Below, in pieces: positions 24,653 to 34,149 of a DNA stretch of 64,000 nt. The stretch is taken from positions 248,001-312,000 of the forward strand of contig NZ_WBKB01000002.1 in assembly GCF_008831155.1 (NCBI RefSeq), written 5' to 3'. The position numbers and the translations under genes are program-made. The notes under the pieces are model-generated. The model saw only the letters and a list, made by a program, of their open reading frames with translations, was not told the origin of the DNA and did no database searches. The stretch is from Gulosibacter chungangensis (GTDB taxonomy: Bacteria; Actinomycetota; Actinomycetes; Actinomycetales; Microbacteriaceae). Each line of letters begins with the position of its first letter. The stretch's first letter is position 1.

Positions 24653-26208
24653 GCGATCGGGAACAGCGGCATGGAAGCGCTGGGAATGGCCAACGAGGTC
24701 GCCGACGGCCTGCGCAAGTCAAATCCGGCAGCAATCGTTCCGGAGCTAATCGGTCGGGAGCTAATCGCTCCGGTGGCAACAAAACTGGCGGCGCAAAGGG
24801 TCGGAACGCACAGCCCGGAGCCCGCGATGTTGCGCTCGATGTGCTCATAGCAGTCGCCGTCGATGATGCCTATGCGAACCTGCTACTGCCGCATCGCCTC
24901 CGCGAGGCCAATCTCAGTCGGGAAGACGCGGGACTTGCCACCGAACTGACATACGGCACCCTGCGCAGCTCGGGCTATTACGACGCGATTGTTGAATTAG
25001 TCGCAAAGCGCCCCATCGCAGAAGTGGATGCATTGGCACGGACAGCGCTGCAGCTTGGCGCACACCAGTTGCTCGCGACCCGGGTGGCCAGCCACGCGGC
25101 GGTCAACGAAACGGTCAACGCGGTTCGGCGACGCGGCGGGGTTGGTCCCAGCGGTTTTGTGAATGCGAACCTCCGACGGATCTCCGAAGCCGATGCCGGC
25201 ACTTGGCAGGCACGGGTGGCCGAAAGCATTCCAGACGAGCTGGCGCGACTTGCGGTGCTGGAATCGCATCCATTGTGGATTGCCCGAGCGCTTCGCGAGG
25301 CACTCAGCTTGGAACACCGCGAAGACGAACTGACGGCAGCGCTCGCCGCAAATAATGCCTCGCCGCAAATCCAGTTGGCCGCGTTGCCTGGGAAAACCGC
25401 GCGCGAAGCGGTCCTGGCCGCGCATCCGTCACTGTTGACAGACGATCCGGCGTCACCGGTTGCGATGAAACTCGCTGGCGGTGACCCGAGCGACCTCGAA
25501 GAAGTGCGCGAGGGTGTCGTGCGCGTGCAAGACGCCGGTTCGCAATTAGTGGCGCTCGCGCTTACTCGCGCGGAGCCGCTCAAAGCCGGTGAACGAGTGC
25601 TGGACTTGTGTGCCGGTCCAGGTGGTAAATCTGCCCTGTTGGCGGCGGAAGTGCTCGCCGCGGGCGGAGACTTCAGCGCGAATGAAGTTGTACCGGCAAG
25701 GGCAAAGCTGGTGCGCCAAGCCCTCGCGGTGCTGGGGGACGAGCAGTCGCTGCCGGTGACCGAGCTGGATGGCCGTGAATACGGCAAGGGCAGAGAGCAG
25801 TTTGACCGGATTTTGGTGGATGCACCCTGCACCGGGCTTGGCGCCCTTCGCCGTCGACCGGAAGCGCGCTGGCGTAAACAACCGAGCGATGTCGCCGAAC
25901 TCAGCGCGCTGCAGGAAGAACTCCTCGCGGCAGCCGTCAACGCTGTCGTCCCGGGCGGCCTGGTGGCCTATGTGACCTGTTCCCCGCATCCCGCCGAAAC
26001 AGTTGGCATTGTGCGTCGCGCATATCGTCACGGTGGCCTTGAGGTGGTTGACGCGCCCGCCATCTGCCGCCAGCTCGCACCCGAACTCGAATTGAGCGGG
26101 ATTGCCGTTGGGGATGGCCACGCACTGCAGCTCTGGCCCCACCGTCACGGGACTGACGCCATGTTCCTCGCCCTGCTACGAAAGACCGATAAGAAGGAAC
26201 CCGAATGA
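24649..26208 (+). CDS. rsmB: 16S rRNA (cytosine-C5) methyltransferase RsmB family
   Basis: SAM-dependent rRNA m5C methyltransferase (C967 in E. coli). The 519-residue protein has a basic low-complexity N-terminus with a [14 protein letters not shown]-type repeat (about residues 24-45), a NusB-like RNA-binding domain, and a Rossmann methyltransferase domain with [17 protein letters not shown] near residue 320, [15 protein letters not shown], and the TCSPH catalytic cysteine near residue 443. ATG 24649 overlaps the fmt stop by 4 bases; upstream in-frame codons lie within fmt. rpe overlaps its end. Confidence 0.93.
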   Translation: MSDREQRHGSAGNGQRGRRRPAQVKSGSNRSGANRSGANRSGGNKTGGAKGRNAQPGARDVALDVLIAVAVDDAYANLLLPHRLREANLSREDAGLATELTYGTLRSSGYYDAIVELVAKRPIAEVDALARTALQLGAHQLLATRVASHAAVNETVNAVRRRGGVGPSGFVNANLRRISEADAGTWQARVAESIPDELARLAVLESHPLWIARALREALSLEHREDELTAALAANNASPQIQLAALPGKTAREAVLAAHPSLLTDDPASPVAMKLAGGDPSDLEEVREGVVRVQDAGSQLVALALTRAEPLKAGERVLDLCAGPGGKSALLAAEVLAAGGDFSANEVVPARAKLVRQALAVLGDEQSLPVTELDGREYGKGREQFDRILVDAPCTGLGALRRRPEARWRKQPSDVAELSALQEELLAAAVNAVVPGGLVAYVTCSPHPAETVGIVRRAYRHGGLEVVDAPAICRQLAPELELSGIAVGDGHALQLWPHRHGTDAMFLALLRKTDKKEPE

Positions 26209-26867
26209 CCGCCGCCCGCATTAATCCCTCGATTCTCGCCGCCGACTTCGCAAACTTTGAACGCGAACTCGATCGCATCAAGACGGCGGATGCCGCCCAC
26301 GTGGACATCATGGACAACCATTTTGTGCCGAACCTCACGTTCGGCCAGCCCATGGTTGAGCGGCTGCAGGAAGTCTCACCAATTCCGCTAGACCTGCACC
26401 TGATGATTCAAGACCCTGACCGGTGGGCACCGGAATTCGCCGAACTGGGCGTTTTTTCGGTCACCTTCCACCTCGAGGCGGCGACGGCACCCGCCACACT
26501 CGCGCGCAGCATCCGCGCGCGAGGCGCGCGAGCCGGTGTGGCACTGCGCCCGGGCACGCCGTTCAACCAGATCGAGGAACTGCTCGAACACTTTGATCAA
26601 TTGCTGATCATGACCGTTGAGCCGGGCTTTGGCGGGCAAAAATTCATGCCCGAGACGATGCCAAAACTGCGACAAGCGCGCGAGTGGGCTCGCAAGCACG
26701 ACTCCGAAATCTGGCTTCAGGTGGATGGCGGGGTCTCCGAAGACACAATTGGCATGGCTCTCGAGGCCGGAGCAGACACGTTCGTGGCGGGTTCCGCGGT
26801 ATTCAAGGGTGAGCCAGCCGAGGAAATTGCGAAGCTGCGTGCAATTGCCGCGCAACACGCACACTGA
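26205..26867 (+). CDS. rpe: Ribulose-phosphate 3-epimerase
   Basis: Interconverts ribulose 5-phosphate and xylulose 5-phosphate in the pentose phosphate pathway. The 220-residue TIM barrel has [20 protein letters not shown] at the N-terminus, [16 protein letters not shown] with metal ligands, the LHLMIQDP motif, and the phosphate loop [11 protein letters not shown] with [13 protein letters not shown]. All catalytic aspartates and histidines of the family are visible. It overlaps rsmB by 4 bases and ends a metK-to-rpe gene run; hisE has its own promoter downstream. Confidence 0.96.
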   Translation: MTAARINPSILAADFANFERELDRIKTADAAHVDIMDNHFVPNLTFGQPMVERLQEVSPIPLDLHLMIQDPDRWAPEFAELGVFSVTFHLEAATAPATLARSIRARGARAGVALRPGTPFNQIEELLEHFDQLLIMTVEPGFGGQKFMPETMPKLRQAREWARKHDSEIWLQVDGGVSEDTIGMALEAGADTFVAGSAVFKGEPAEEIAKLRAIAAQHAH

Positions 26868-26875
26868 ACACGCAC

Positions 26876-26890
26876 TAGGCTGGCAGGGTG
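26876..26890 (+). promoter_or_regulatory. Leaderless-type promoter of hisE
   Basis: TAGGCT at 26876-26881 is followed by 6 bases and the hisE GTG at 26888, the spacing expected when transcription begins at the start codon. No well-spaced ribosome binding site is present. No clear -35 element is seen. Confidence 0.55.
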
Positions 26891-27151
26891 AAGACCTTCG
26901 AATCACTTTTTGCAGAACTCTCCGAAAAGGCAGCCACCCGTCCCGCTGGCTCCGGCACCGTCGAGGAACTCGATCGCGGCGTCCATTTCATCGGCAAAAA
27001 GCTCGTCGAAGAGGCCGCTGAAACCTGGATGGCCGCCGAATATGAGTCGGATGCCGAGTGCCAGGAAGAGATGGCACAGCTGCTCTACCATCTGCAGGTC
27101 ATGATGATCGCCAAGGGCTATCAGCTCGAAGACGTCTACAAGTTTCTCTAA
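26888..27151 (+). CDS. hisE: Phosphoribosyl-ATP pyrophosphatase
   Basis: Second step of histidine synthesis, hydrolysing PR-ATP to PR-AMP. The 87-residue all-alpha protein shows [18 protein letters not shown], the [21 protein letters not shown] metal-binding helix (in pieces) and [14 protein letters not shown]. Length is typical for the stand-alone actinobacterial HisE. The GTG start is supported by a -10 element 6 bases upstream. hisG follows after 36 bases with an AAGGGGA ribosome binding site. Confidence 0.95.
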   Translation: MKTFESLFAELSEKAATRPAGSGTVEELDRGVHFIGKKLVEEAAETWMAAEYESDAECQEEMAQLLYHLQVMMIAKGYQLEDVYKFL

Positions 27152-27187
27152 TCAATCTTCCATCCCAGTACATCACTAAGGGGATCA

Positions 27188-28027
27188 ATGCTTCGCATCG
27201 CAGTGCCGAATAAAGGCATGCTTTCTTCGACGGCCAATGAAATGTTGGTCGAGGCGGGCTACCGTGGCCGCCGCAATGACCGAGAACTCGTTGCTCTCGA
27301 CCCCGAGAACGGCGTCGAGTTCTTCTACATCCGTCCACGCGATATCGCCACCTACGTTGGTGAGGGTGTGCTGGATATTGGTATCACCGGCCGCGACATG
27401 CTGCTCGACTCTGAGTCGAAGGCGCAGGAAATCCGCGCGCTTGAGTTCGGCGACTCAACCTTCCGCTTTGCGGGCCCTCCGGGCGACTTCAACACCGTCG
27501 AGGACCTCGCGGGGAAGCGGGTAGCAACAAGCTACACGGGGCTGCTCGAGCAGTACTTCCGCGAACGCGGCATCGATGCTGAACTGGTCAAGCTCGATGG
27601 GGCAGTTGAGTCCTCCATCCAGCTCGGTGTGGCGGATGCGGTGGCCGATGTGGTGTCCACCGGGAATACGCTGCGACAAGCCGGCCTAGAGATTTTCGGC
27701 CCGGTGATTCTTGATTCCACTGCGATCCTGATTTCCACACCGGAAAAGGTCGGTGCAGCCGAGACCCTGATTAAGCGTCTCGAGGGTGTCTTGGTGGCTC
27801 GTCGCTACAGCATCATGGACTACGACATTCCATCTTCCCGACTCGAAGACGCCATGGCCATCACGCCCGGTTTCCAGTCGCCCACGGTGTCGCCGCTGCA
27901 CGACGAGGAATGGGTAGCGGTGCGTTCACTTGTCCCACAGAGCGACCTCAACGGCACGATGGACAAGCTCTCAGCAATCGGTGCCCGGGCGATCCTCGTG
28001 ACCGCGCTACAGGCAGCTCGGATGTGA
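27188..28027 (+). CDS. hisG: ATP phosphoribosyltransferase (long form)
   Basis: First step of histidine synthesis, feedback inhibited by histidine. The 279-residue protein is the long form with the regulatory ACT-like C-terminal domain, so no hisZ partner is needed. It begins [13 protein letters not shown], has [12 protein letters not shown] and the PRPP-binding region [20 protein letters not shown] in pieces. The C-terminus ends at a GTGA junction with hisF. The hisE-hisG-hisF-hisI cluster lacks hisA, hisB, hisC, hisD and hisH, which must lie elsewhere. Confidence 0.96.
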   Translation: MLRIAVPNKGMLSSTANEMLVEAGYRGRRNDRELVALDPENGVEFFYIRPRDIATYVGEGVLDIGITGRDMLLDSESKAQEIRALEFGDSTFRFAGPPGDFNTVEDLAGKRVATSYTGLLEQYFRERGIDAELVKLDGAVESSIQLGVADAVADVVSTGNTLRQAGLEIFGPVILDSTAILISTPEKVGAAETLIKRLEGVLVARRYSIMDYDIPSSRLEDAMAITPGFQSPTVSPLHDEEWVAVRSLVPQSDLNGTMDKLSAIGARAILVTALQAARM

Positions 28028-28824
28028 TTGACGTGAACGATACGACTTCTCTTGCAGTTCGCGTTATTCCCTGCCTCGACGTGGCCGATGGCCGCGTTGT
28101 CAAGGGCGTGAACTTCCTCAACCTTCGCGACGCCGGTGACCCGGTCGAGCTCGCTGCGAAATACGCGGCCGACGGTGCCGATGAAATTACCTTTCTTGAC
28201 GTAACGGCGACCAGCGACAACCGTGCAACGACCTACGACCTCGTTACCCGAACCGCCGAACAGGTCTTCGTGCCGCTCACGGTCGGCGGGGGAGTGCGTT
28301 CCGTAGAGAACGTCACCAAACTCCTCGCCTCGGGGGCCGACAAGGTCGGGGTGAACTCGGCGGCGATTGCCAGACCCGAGCTAATCGATGAAATTGCCCA
28401 GAAGTTCGGTGCCCAGGTACTTGTCTTGTCGCTCGACGTTAAGCGTTCGGAGCGGATGCCCTCCGGGTTTGTGGTGACCACCCACGGTGGCCGCAAGGAA
28501 TCTGATCTTGATGCGATTGTTTGGGCTCGTGAAGTGGGCGAACGGGGTGCCGGTGAGCTACTCGTGAACTCGATGGACGCCGATGGCACTAAGGACGGTT
28601 ACGACCTCGAATTGATCTCGCTCGTACGTGAGGTGGCGAGCGTTCCGGTGATTGCATCCGGTGGTGCCGGGAAGGTTGCCGACTTTGCGCCCGCGATTCG
28701 AGCCGGAGCGGATGCCGTGCTCGCGGCGAGTGTTTTCCACTACGGCGAAATGACGGTTTCGGATGTGAAGCAGGCGCTTCACGAGGCTGGCCTACCAGTT
28801 CGATTGGGCGCCAAGAATGCGTAA
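28024..28824 (+). CDS. hisF: Imidazole glycerol phosphate synthase cyclase subunit
   Basis: Forms the imidazole ring and AICAR together with HisH. The protein of about 266 residues is a TIM barrel starting [16 protein letters not shown] with the catalytic Asp, followed by the [10 protein letters not shown] phosphate loop and [10 protein letters not shown]. The GTG at 28024 overlaps the hisG stop by 4 bases; a second in-frame GTG at 28033 would remove three residues and cannot be excluded. The end overlaps hisI by 8 bases. Confidence 0.94.
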   Translation: MIDVNDTTSLAVRVIPCLDVADGRVVKGVNFLNLRDAGDPVELAAKYAADGADEITFLDVTATSDNRATTYDLVTRTAEQVFVPLTVGGGVRSVENVTKLLASGADKVGVNSAAIARPELIDEIAQKFGAQVLVLSLDVKRSERMPSGFVVTTHGGRKESDLDAIVWAREVGERGAGELLVNSMDADGTKDGYDLELISLVREVASVPVIASGGAGKVADFAPAIRAGADAVLAASVFHYGEMTVSDVKQALHEAGLPVRLGAKNA

Positions 28825-29245
28825 TGCGACCGCACTGACGGGAAGCGAAATCGAAGCCATTGTCGCGGCCCTCACGTTTGATGAGCAGGGACTGATTCCA
28901 GCGATTGCAAAACAGTGGGACACCGGCGAGGTGCTCATGATGGCGTGGATGAATGCGGAATCGATCCGACAGACTCTGGAGTCACGCCGTGCCGTGTACT
29001 GGTCGCGTTCCCGCGGTGAGCTGTGGCGCAAGGGGGACACTTCGGGACACTCCCAGCGGGTGATGAGCTTCCAAGTGGACTGCGATGCCGATACGATCCT
29101 CTTGGGCGTCGACCAGGTCGGTGCCGCATGCCATCTCAATACGCGCACCTGCTGGGATGCTGATCCGCTCGGTGTCACATTTGCCATCGGCGAAAACTCA
29201 GATACCGAATCGCCCAGCGACGAGTTGAACCAAGACGAAAGCTAG
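28817..29245 (+). CDS. hisI: Phosphoribosyl-AMP cyclohydrolase
   Basis: Third step of histidine synthesis, opening the purine ring of PR-AMP. The 142-residue protein has the [12 protein letters not shown] block, the [18 protein letters not shown] signature in pieces, and zinc/magnesium ligands in DCDADTILL and the CHLNTRTCW cysteines. It is the mono-functional form since hisE is separate. The acidic C-terminal tail is not conserved. The Trp-associated membrane protein follows 2 bases after the stop. Confidence 0.95.
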   Translation: MRNATALTGSEIEAIVAALTFDEQGLIPAIAKQWDTGEVLMMAWMNAESIRQTLESRRAVYWSRSRGELWRKGDTSGHSQRVMSFQVDCDADTILLGVDQVGAACHLNTRTCWDADPLGVTFAIGENSDTESPSDELNQDES

Positions 29246-29247
29246 CC

Positions 29248-29880
29248 GTGAGTCCAAAGCGTCTCAAACAGCTTGCCATTCTTGCGATTCTGCTTGCCGC
29301 TGGGCTCGCGATGCTGACGCTCACGCAACCCTGGGCCGCACTCGGGCTTCACACCCAAGAGTTTGAACGCGACTTCACCCACTCGGGTGGGGATGCCGGT
29401 ACCGCGATCATGGGGTTCGGTATAGCGGCCCTCGCGGCGGCGGGTGCACTGGCGATTGCAGGGAGGTTCTTCCGCTATGTGATCGGCACCCTGACGTTCG
29501 TGCTCGGTGTGGGGATAACGGTTGCGGCAAGCATTGGTATCGGCGATCCGGCAGCTGGATTCGGTGCTGAAGTGCGTCAGTTCAGCGGGATTACGGATGA
29601 TGCCGGAGTCCGGGAGATTATCGCGCAGGGTGCGATTAGCACGAGCGCTTGGCCGCTGGTCGCACTGATCGCAGGAATTCTGCTCTCACTTGCTGCGGTC
29701 TGGACAATTATCACCGCGCATCGATGGCCGCAAGGCAGCCGGAAGTTCAACCGGACTCGCTTCGAGTCCGTGTCCGAACATCCCGAAATCGAAGAAAACG
29801 ATCGCATCTCTCAGTGGGACGCGCTCTCCGCGGGCGACGACCCGACTGATAGCGACAACGAGAACACAATCCGCCGGTAG
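29248..29880 (+). CDS. Trp biosynthesis-associated membrane protein (Trp_oprn_chp family)
   Basis: 210-residue membrane protein matching the actinobacterial family found only near trp genes (TIGR02234/PF09534 type). Four hydrophobic segments are visible at about residues 8-28, 48-72, 78-98 and 130-152, with a polar cytoplasmic tail from about 160. The QPWA element after the first helix is characteristic. Its biochemical role is unknown; a link to tryptophan transport or regulation is only suggested by location. It starts with GTG 2 bases after hisI. In many relatives trpE lies between hisI and this gene, but it is absent here. Confidence 0.85.
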   Translation: MSPKRLKQLAILAILLAAGLAMLTLTQPWAALGLHTQEFERDFTHSGGDAGTAIMGFGIAALAAAGALAIAGRFFRYVIGTLTFVLGVGITVAASIGIGDPAAGFGAEVRQFSGITDDAGVREIIAQGAISTSAWPLVALIAGILLSLAAVWTIITAHRWPQGSRKFNRTRFESVSEHPEIEENDRISQWDALSAGDDPTDSDNENTIRR

Positions 29881-29883
29881 ACT
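29878..29883 (+). promoter_or_regulatory. Possible promoter for the trp genes
   Basis: TAGACT overlaps the stop of the membrane protein gene and fits TANNNT. Start near 29890 would give a short leader with AAGGAG (29905-29910) before the ATG at 29918. There is no Trp-codon leader peptide, T-box or attenuator hairpin in the gap. Confidence 0.4.
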
Positions 29884-29917
29884 AGAGCGGTACATTCGTC
29901 GAATAAGGAGTCATGAC

Positions 29918-30151
29918 ATGTCAGACAAGCAGGTTGCTCTGTCGCGTTACCACGTCGAGGATGAGGGCAACTCCGTTGCCGGTTGGATCGGTGTGACGAT
30001 CATGATCCTCGGTACCATCGTCGGCACCGTTGGTATGTTCATCGAAATGGACGTCGTGACCTACGTGGGTGTCGGGCTTGTCGCACTCGGAGCCATCGCC
30101 TGGCCAATTCTTAAGGCGGCCGGTCTCGGTCCGAAGGGTCACGGTCACTAG
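29918..30151 (+). CDS. Small two-helix membrane protein (DUF6704/HGxxPAAW-like)
   Basis: 77-residue protein of unknown function. Two hydrophobic helices (about residues 22-42 and 47-66) are separated by a short polar turn, with a basic His-rich C-terminus (GPKGHGH). It resembles the small actinobacterial protein usually found just before trpC, sometimes called HGxxPAAW; here the motif is degenerate (EGNSVAGW in place of HGxxPAAW). AAGGAG at 29905-29910 gives a well-spaced ribosome binding site for ATG 29918. trpC begins 2 bases after its stop, so co-translation with the tryptophan genes is expected. Confidence 0.75.
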   Translation: MSDKQVALSRYHVEDEGNSVAGWIGVTIMILGTIVGTVGMFIEMDVVTYVGVGLVALGAIAWPILKAAGLGPKGHGH

Positions 30152-30153
30152 GG

Positions 30154-30927
30154 ATGCTCGACGACCTTCTTAAGGGGTCGCTGGAGGATGCTGCGCGTCG
30201 TCGCGCTGAGGTGCCGACCGCTGAGGTTGAGCGGCAGGCACTGTCACAAGCGCCAGCGTTGGACGCTGTTGCAGCATTGTCTCGCGGCGAGCAAATTCAC
30301 ATCATCGCGGAGGTGAAGCGCGCGAGCCCTTCGCGCGGTCGCCTTGCGAACATCCCCGATCCCGCTGCCCTCGCGAAGCTCTATGAGCGCGGTGGAGCCG
30401 CGGCGATCAGCGTGCTTACGGAAGAGCGAAAGTTCCTCGGCTCCCTGGATGACTTGCGTGCAGTGCGCAATAGCGTCTCGATTCCGGTGCTCCGCAAGGA
30501 ATTTATCGGTGAGGAATACCAGATCCTCGAGGCACGTGCTGCCGGTGCAGACATGATCCTGCTCATCGTGGCGAGCCTGGAGCAACCGCTCCTGGAGCGA
30601 TTGAAGGGCTTCGCGGAAGAGCTCGGGATGACGGCCCTCATCGAGGCGCACACTCGCGAGGAATTCCAGCGGGGGCTTGACGCCGGTGCAAAGGTCCTCG
30701 GTGTGAATGCCCGGGATCTGAAGACCTTTGAAATGCATCCTGAACTGTTTAGTGAACTTGCGCCGGAATACCCAGCGGGTGTGGTAAAGGTTGCTGAATC
30801 TGCCGTCCTCAAGCCCGAACACGTGCGTCGCTACCGGGATGCCGGGGCGGACGCGGTTCTGGTTGGCGAGGCATTGGTAACTGGTAACGACCCCGAAGCA
30901 ACGATCAAAGAATTTTTACAGGCATAA
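30154..30927 (+). CDS. trpC: Indole-3-glycerol phosphate synthase
   Basis: Closes the indole ring in tryptophan synthesis. The 257-residue TIM barrel has the signature [13 protein letters not shown] near residue 52, the catalytic Lys in LRKEFIG and Glu residues in EAHTREEF, and the [10 protein letters not shown] and DAVLVGEAL phosphate-site segments. It is the mono-functional form without a TrpF domain. trpB follows directly after 1 base. trpE, trpG, trpD and trpF are not in the window. Confidence 0.96.
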   Translation: MLDDLLKGSLEDAARRRAEVPTAEVERQALSQAPALDAVAALSRGEQIHIIAEVKRASPSRGRLANIPDPAALAKLYERGGAAAISVLTEERKFLGSLDDLRAVRNSVSIPVLRKEFIGEEYQILEARAAGADMILLIVASLEQPLLERLKGFAEELGMTALIEAHTREEFQRGLDAGAKVLGVNARDLKTFEMHPELFSELAPEYPAGVVKVAESAVLKPEHVRRYRDAGADAVLVGEALVTGNDPEATIKEFLQA

Positions 30928-30928
30928 C

Positions 30929-32152
30929 GTGACCCATTTACGCAACGCACAGGGCCCTTACTTTGGGGAATTCGGGGGACGATTCGTTCCCGAGAGCCTC
31001 ATTGCCGCACTCGATGAACTCGACACCGAGTGGGAAGCCGCGAAAAAGGACCCTGCATTCATCGCGGAACTTGATGACCTGCTCAAGAACTACGCCGGTC
31101 GTCCTTCGCTACTGACCGAAGCACCGAGGTTCTCGCAATACGCGGGTGGCGCGAAGATCTATCTGAAGCGCGAGGACTTGAACCACACCGGTTCGCACAA
31201 GATCAATAATGTGCTTGGTCAGGCGCTGCTCACTAAGCGGCTGGGCAAAAGCCGCGTGATCGCCGAAACGGGTGCGGGGCAGCACGGTGTCGCCACCGCG
31301 ACGGCTGCCGCCATGTTCGGTCTTGAGTGCACCATCTATATGGGTGCGGTTGACATCGAGCGGCAGGCATTGAACGTGGCCCGGATGCGACTGCTCGGTG
31401 CCGAGGTGATTTCGGTTGCCGCGGGCTCCCGCACGCTCAAGGACGCCATTAACGAAGCATTCCGTGACTGGGTCGCCAACGTGAGCGAAACGAACTACAT
31501 CTTCGGGACCGCCGCGGGCCCGCATCCGTTCCCTGGGATGGTGCGCGACTTGCAGCAGGTGATCGGTGAGGAATCCCGGGAACAAATCTTCGAGCAGACC
31601 GGCAAACTGCCGGATGCGGTGGTTGCCTGTGTCGGCGGTGGGTCGAACGCGATCGGTATGTTCGAAGCCTTTCTCGACGACGAGTCCGTTGCGCTCTACG
31701 GAATTGAAGCCTATGGCGAAGGCCTACAGACCGATAAGCACGCGGCGACAATGAACCGCGGGCGTCTCGGTGTACTCCACGGTGCCAAGACGAAACTGCT
31801 TCAGGATGCCGATGGCCAGACCATCGAATCGCACTCGATTTCGGCCGGACTGGACTACTCGGGCATCGGCCCGGCGCATTCATGGCTGCAGTCGATTGGT
31901 CGAGTCGAATACCGCGGTGCGACGGACGCTGAAACGATGACAGCGATGCGACTTCTTTCGCAGTCGGAAGGCATTATCCCGGCGATCGAATCCGCTCATG
32001 CGCTTGCCGGAGCAATTGAACTCGGCCGCGAGCTCGGCCCCGATGCGACGATCATCGTGTCGCTTTCTGGTCGCGGTGACAAGGACATGGAGACTGCGAT
32101 GAACTATTTCAAGCTCGGAGACGCCTCGCGCGTCGTAGGCGGTGAACTGTGA
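30929..32152 (+). CDS. trpB: Tryptophan synthase beta chain
   Basis: PLP enzyme that condenses indole with serine. The 407-residue protein has [16 protein letters not shown] at the N-terminus, the PLP lysine in [13 protein letters not shown] near residue 92, the [12 protein letters not shown] block and the GGGSNAIG phosphate-binding loop near residue 235. Length and motifs are those of TrpB1. It starts with GTG one base after trpC and overlaps trpA by 4 bases. Confidence 0.97.
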   Translation: MTHLRNAQGPYFGEFGGRFVPESLIAALDELDTEWEAAKKDPAFIAELDDLLKNYAGRPSLLTEAPRFSQYAGGAKIYLKREDLNHTGSHKINNVLGQALLTKRLGKSRVIAETGAGQHGVATATAAAMFGLECTIYMGAVDIERQALNVARMRLLGAEVISVAAGSRTLKDAINEAFRDWVANVSETNYIFGTAAGPHPFPGMVRDLQQVIGEESREQIFEQTGKLPDAVVACVGGGSNAIGMFEAFLDDESVALYGIEAYGEGLQTDKHAATMNRGRLGVLHGAKTKLLQDADGQTIESHSISAGLDYSGIGPAHSWLQSIGRVEYRGATDAETMTAMRLLSQSEGIIPAIESAHALAGAIELGRELGPDATIIVSLSGRGDKDMETAMNYFKLGDASRVVGGEL

Positions 32153-32943
32153 CGAACTCCGCTTCGCAGGTCGAGAGCACACTCGACCGAATTCGTAGCG
32201 AGCGCCGCGGCGCGTTGATCGGCTACTTGCCGGTTGGCTTCCCGGATCTCGACACTTCTGTTGAAGCTGCCATCACGCTGGCTCGCAATGGGGTCGACAT
32301 CATCGAGTTCGGTGTGCCGTATTCCGACCCGGTTATGGATGGGCCAGTTATTCAGGCTGCCTGTCAGCAGGCCCTATCGGCAGGTTTCCACACCGCACAG
32401 ATCTTCGACGCAGTTCGCCGGGTTCGCGCGGAAGTCGATGTTCCGATCTTGATTATGGGGTACTACAACCTCATTCTGCAGCACGGTGTCGAGCAGTTTG
32501 CCGCTGATCTCGCGGCCGCTGGGGGAGCAGGGTGTATTACTCCCGATCTCATCCCCGATGAAGCTGGGGAATGGATCGCGGCTGCCGAAAAGCACAATCT
32601 CGACCGGGTGTTCCTCGCTGCGCCAACTTCCAGTGATGAACGACTCGAGTCGATTATCAAGTCGTCACGCGGTTTTGTGTACACGGTATCGACCATGGGT
32701 GTTACCGGTGCCCGGCGAGACCTCGACCGTGCAGCGCGCGTACTTACCGACCGACTCCACAATCTGGGGTGCGAGCACGCCTGCGTGGGGATTGGCATTT
32801 CCACAGGCGAGCAGGTCGCCGCGGTGTTGGAATACGCAGAAGGTGCGATCGTGGGTTCGGCGCTGGTTCGAGCACTTGCCGAAGGTGGCCTCGAATCACT
32901 CGCAGAAGTAACCCGTTCACTCGCAGAAGGAACCAGGAACTAA
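32149..32943 (+). CDS. trpA: Tryptophan synthase alpha chain
   Basis: Cleaves indole-3-glycerol phosphate and channels indole to TrpB. The 264-residue TIM barrel has the signature [19 protein letters not shown] with the catalytic Glu and Asp near residues 52-64, TPDLIPDEA, and GIGISTGEQ and IVGSALV at the phosphate site. It overlaps trpB by 4 bases (GTGA) and is followed after 3 bases by lgt, the standard actinobacterial order. Confidence 0.96.
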   Translation: MTNSASQVESTLDRIRSERRGALIGYLPVGFPDLDTSVEAAITLARNGVDIIEFGVPYSDPVMDGPVIQAACQQALSAGFHTAQIFDAVRRVRAEVDVPILIMGYYNLILQHGVEQFAADLAAAGGAGCITPDLIPDEAGEWIAAAEKHNLDRVFLAAPTSSDERLESIIKSSRGFVYTVSTMGVTGARRDLDRAARVLTDRLHNLGCEHACVGIGISTGEQVAAVLEYAEGAIVGSALVRALAEGGLESLAEVTRSLAEGTRN

Positions 32944-32946
32944 GTC

Positions 32947-34035
32947 GTGACTCTCGCCCCCGCGTCCATCCCGTCGCCACCGATCGAATGGTCTTCATTT
33001 ACCGTCGGACCGTTTACGTTCCACGTATACGCGCTCATCATCGTGGTGGGCATGATCGTCGCGATGTTCTGGACCAATCGACGGATGGTGGCGCGGGGTG
33101 CCGAGCCCTGGGTGTTGATTGACATTGCAATCCCCGCAGTAATTCTCGGACTCTTGGGTGCCCGGCTCTACCACGTCGCCACGCACCCGGCGGATTACTT
33201 CTACGAGGGCGCCGAATGGTGGCGAGTATTCGCGATCTGGGAGGGCGGGAACGCCATCATCGGTGCCCTGATCGGCGGTGCCATCGGCGCGTATATTGCG
33301 TGTCGGATCAAAGGTATTCGATTCCTGAGTTTCGCTGATGCTTTGGTTCCCGGACTCCTGCTCGCCCAGGCCATTGGTCGGTTGGGCAACTGGTTCAATC
33401 AAGAACTCTTTGGCTGGCCCACCGATCTGCCATGGGGTCTCGAGGTTCTGTCGACTAATAGCGCAATTCCAGAAGGCCTTCCGGCAGGTACGCTGTTCCA
33501 CCCAACCTTCCTCTACGAACTGCTCTGGAACCTCATTGGCGTTGCAGTCATCCTGCTACTGGAACGGGTGTTCCGACTTCGTTGGGGCAAGGCCCTGGCT
33601 GTCTACCTGATCTGGTACGGCCTTGGTCGAATGGTCATCGAGTCGATTCGCCTCGACTATTCCGAAGTCATTTTCGGGATGCGTTCGAATGTGTTTGGCG
33701 CGCTGCTGATGGTGATCCTCGGCGTCGTTGTGTTTGCAGTGCAAACTCGGAAACACAAGGATCCAGAGACTTCCGTATACGTAGACGGGCATATTTGGAC
33801 GGAAGAGGAGCCTGACGTGGCATCCAAGGAAGCTGCCGCGGATGAAGCTTCCAATGCTGCAGAGTCGGACTCTGAAAAGGATGCTGCAGAGCCGGATTCC
33901 GAAGAATCTGAAGCCGACGAGTCTGATGCCGAGAAGGCTGACACTGATGACTCGGACGCCGACGACCCTGATGTCGAAGATTCGGATGCTGAAGACTCTG
34001 ATGCGGAAGAGTCATCCGCTCAATCAAAAAACTAG
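32947..34035 (+). CDS. lgt: Prolipoprotein diacylglyceryl transferase with acidic C-terminal tail
   Basis: Transfers diacylglyceryl from phosphatidylglycerol to the lipobox cysteine of prelipoproteins in the cytoplasmic membrane. The core (about residues 1-280) has seven hydrophobic segments, the family signature GRLGNWFNQELFG near residue 140 and the HPTFLYE motif. The last 75 or so residues (33810-34032) are a low-complexity cytoplasmic tail of Asp, Glu, Ser and Ala with a repeated SDAE/DSDAED unit; such tails vary widely in actinobacterial Lgt. GTG start 3 bases after trpA. A substrate of this enzyme, the siderophore-binding lipoprotein, is encoded at 37817-38821. Confidence 0.95.
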   Translation: MTLAPASIPSPPIEWSSFTVGPFTFHVYALIIVVGMIVAMFWTNRRMVARGAEPWVLIDIAIPAVILGLLGARLYHVATHPADYFYEGAEWWRVFAIWEGGNAIIGALIGGAIGAYIACRIKGIRFLSFADALVPGLLLAQAIGRLGNWFNQELFGWPTDLPWGLEVLSTNSAIPEGLPAGTLFHPTFLYELLWNLIGVAVILLLERVFRLRWGKALAVYLIWYGLGRMVIESIRLDYSEVIFGMRSNVFGALLMVILGVVVFAVQTRKHKDPETSVYVDGHIWTEEEPDVASKEAAADEASNAAESDSEKDAAEPDSEESEADESDAEKADTDDSDADDPDVEDSDAEDSDAEESSAQSKN

Positions 34036-34149
34036 TCTCGTCTAGCTTCCGGTAACCCGCAATCGGCAGAATACCGTTGTGGGTCAGGAATGGACCCGAG
34101 GACCGCAGGTCTCGTCGAACGAGGACTTGCAGAGAACGGAGAACTGAAC

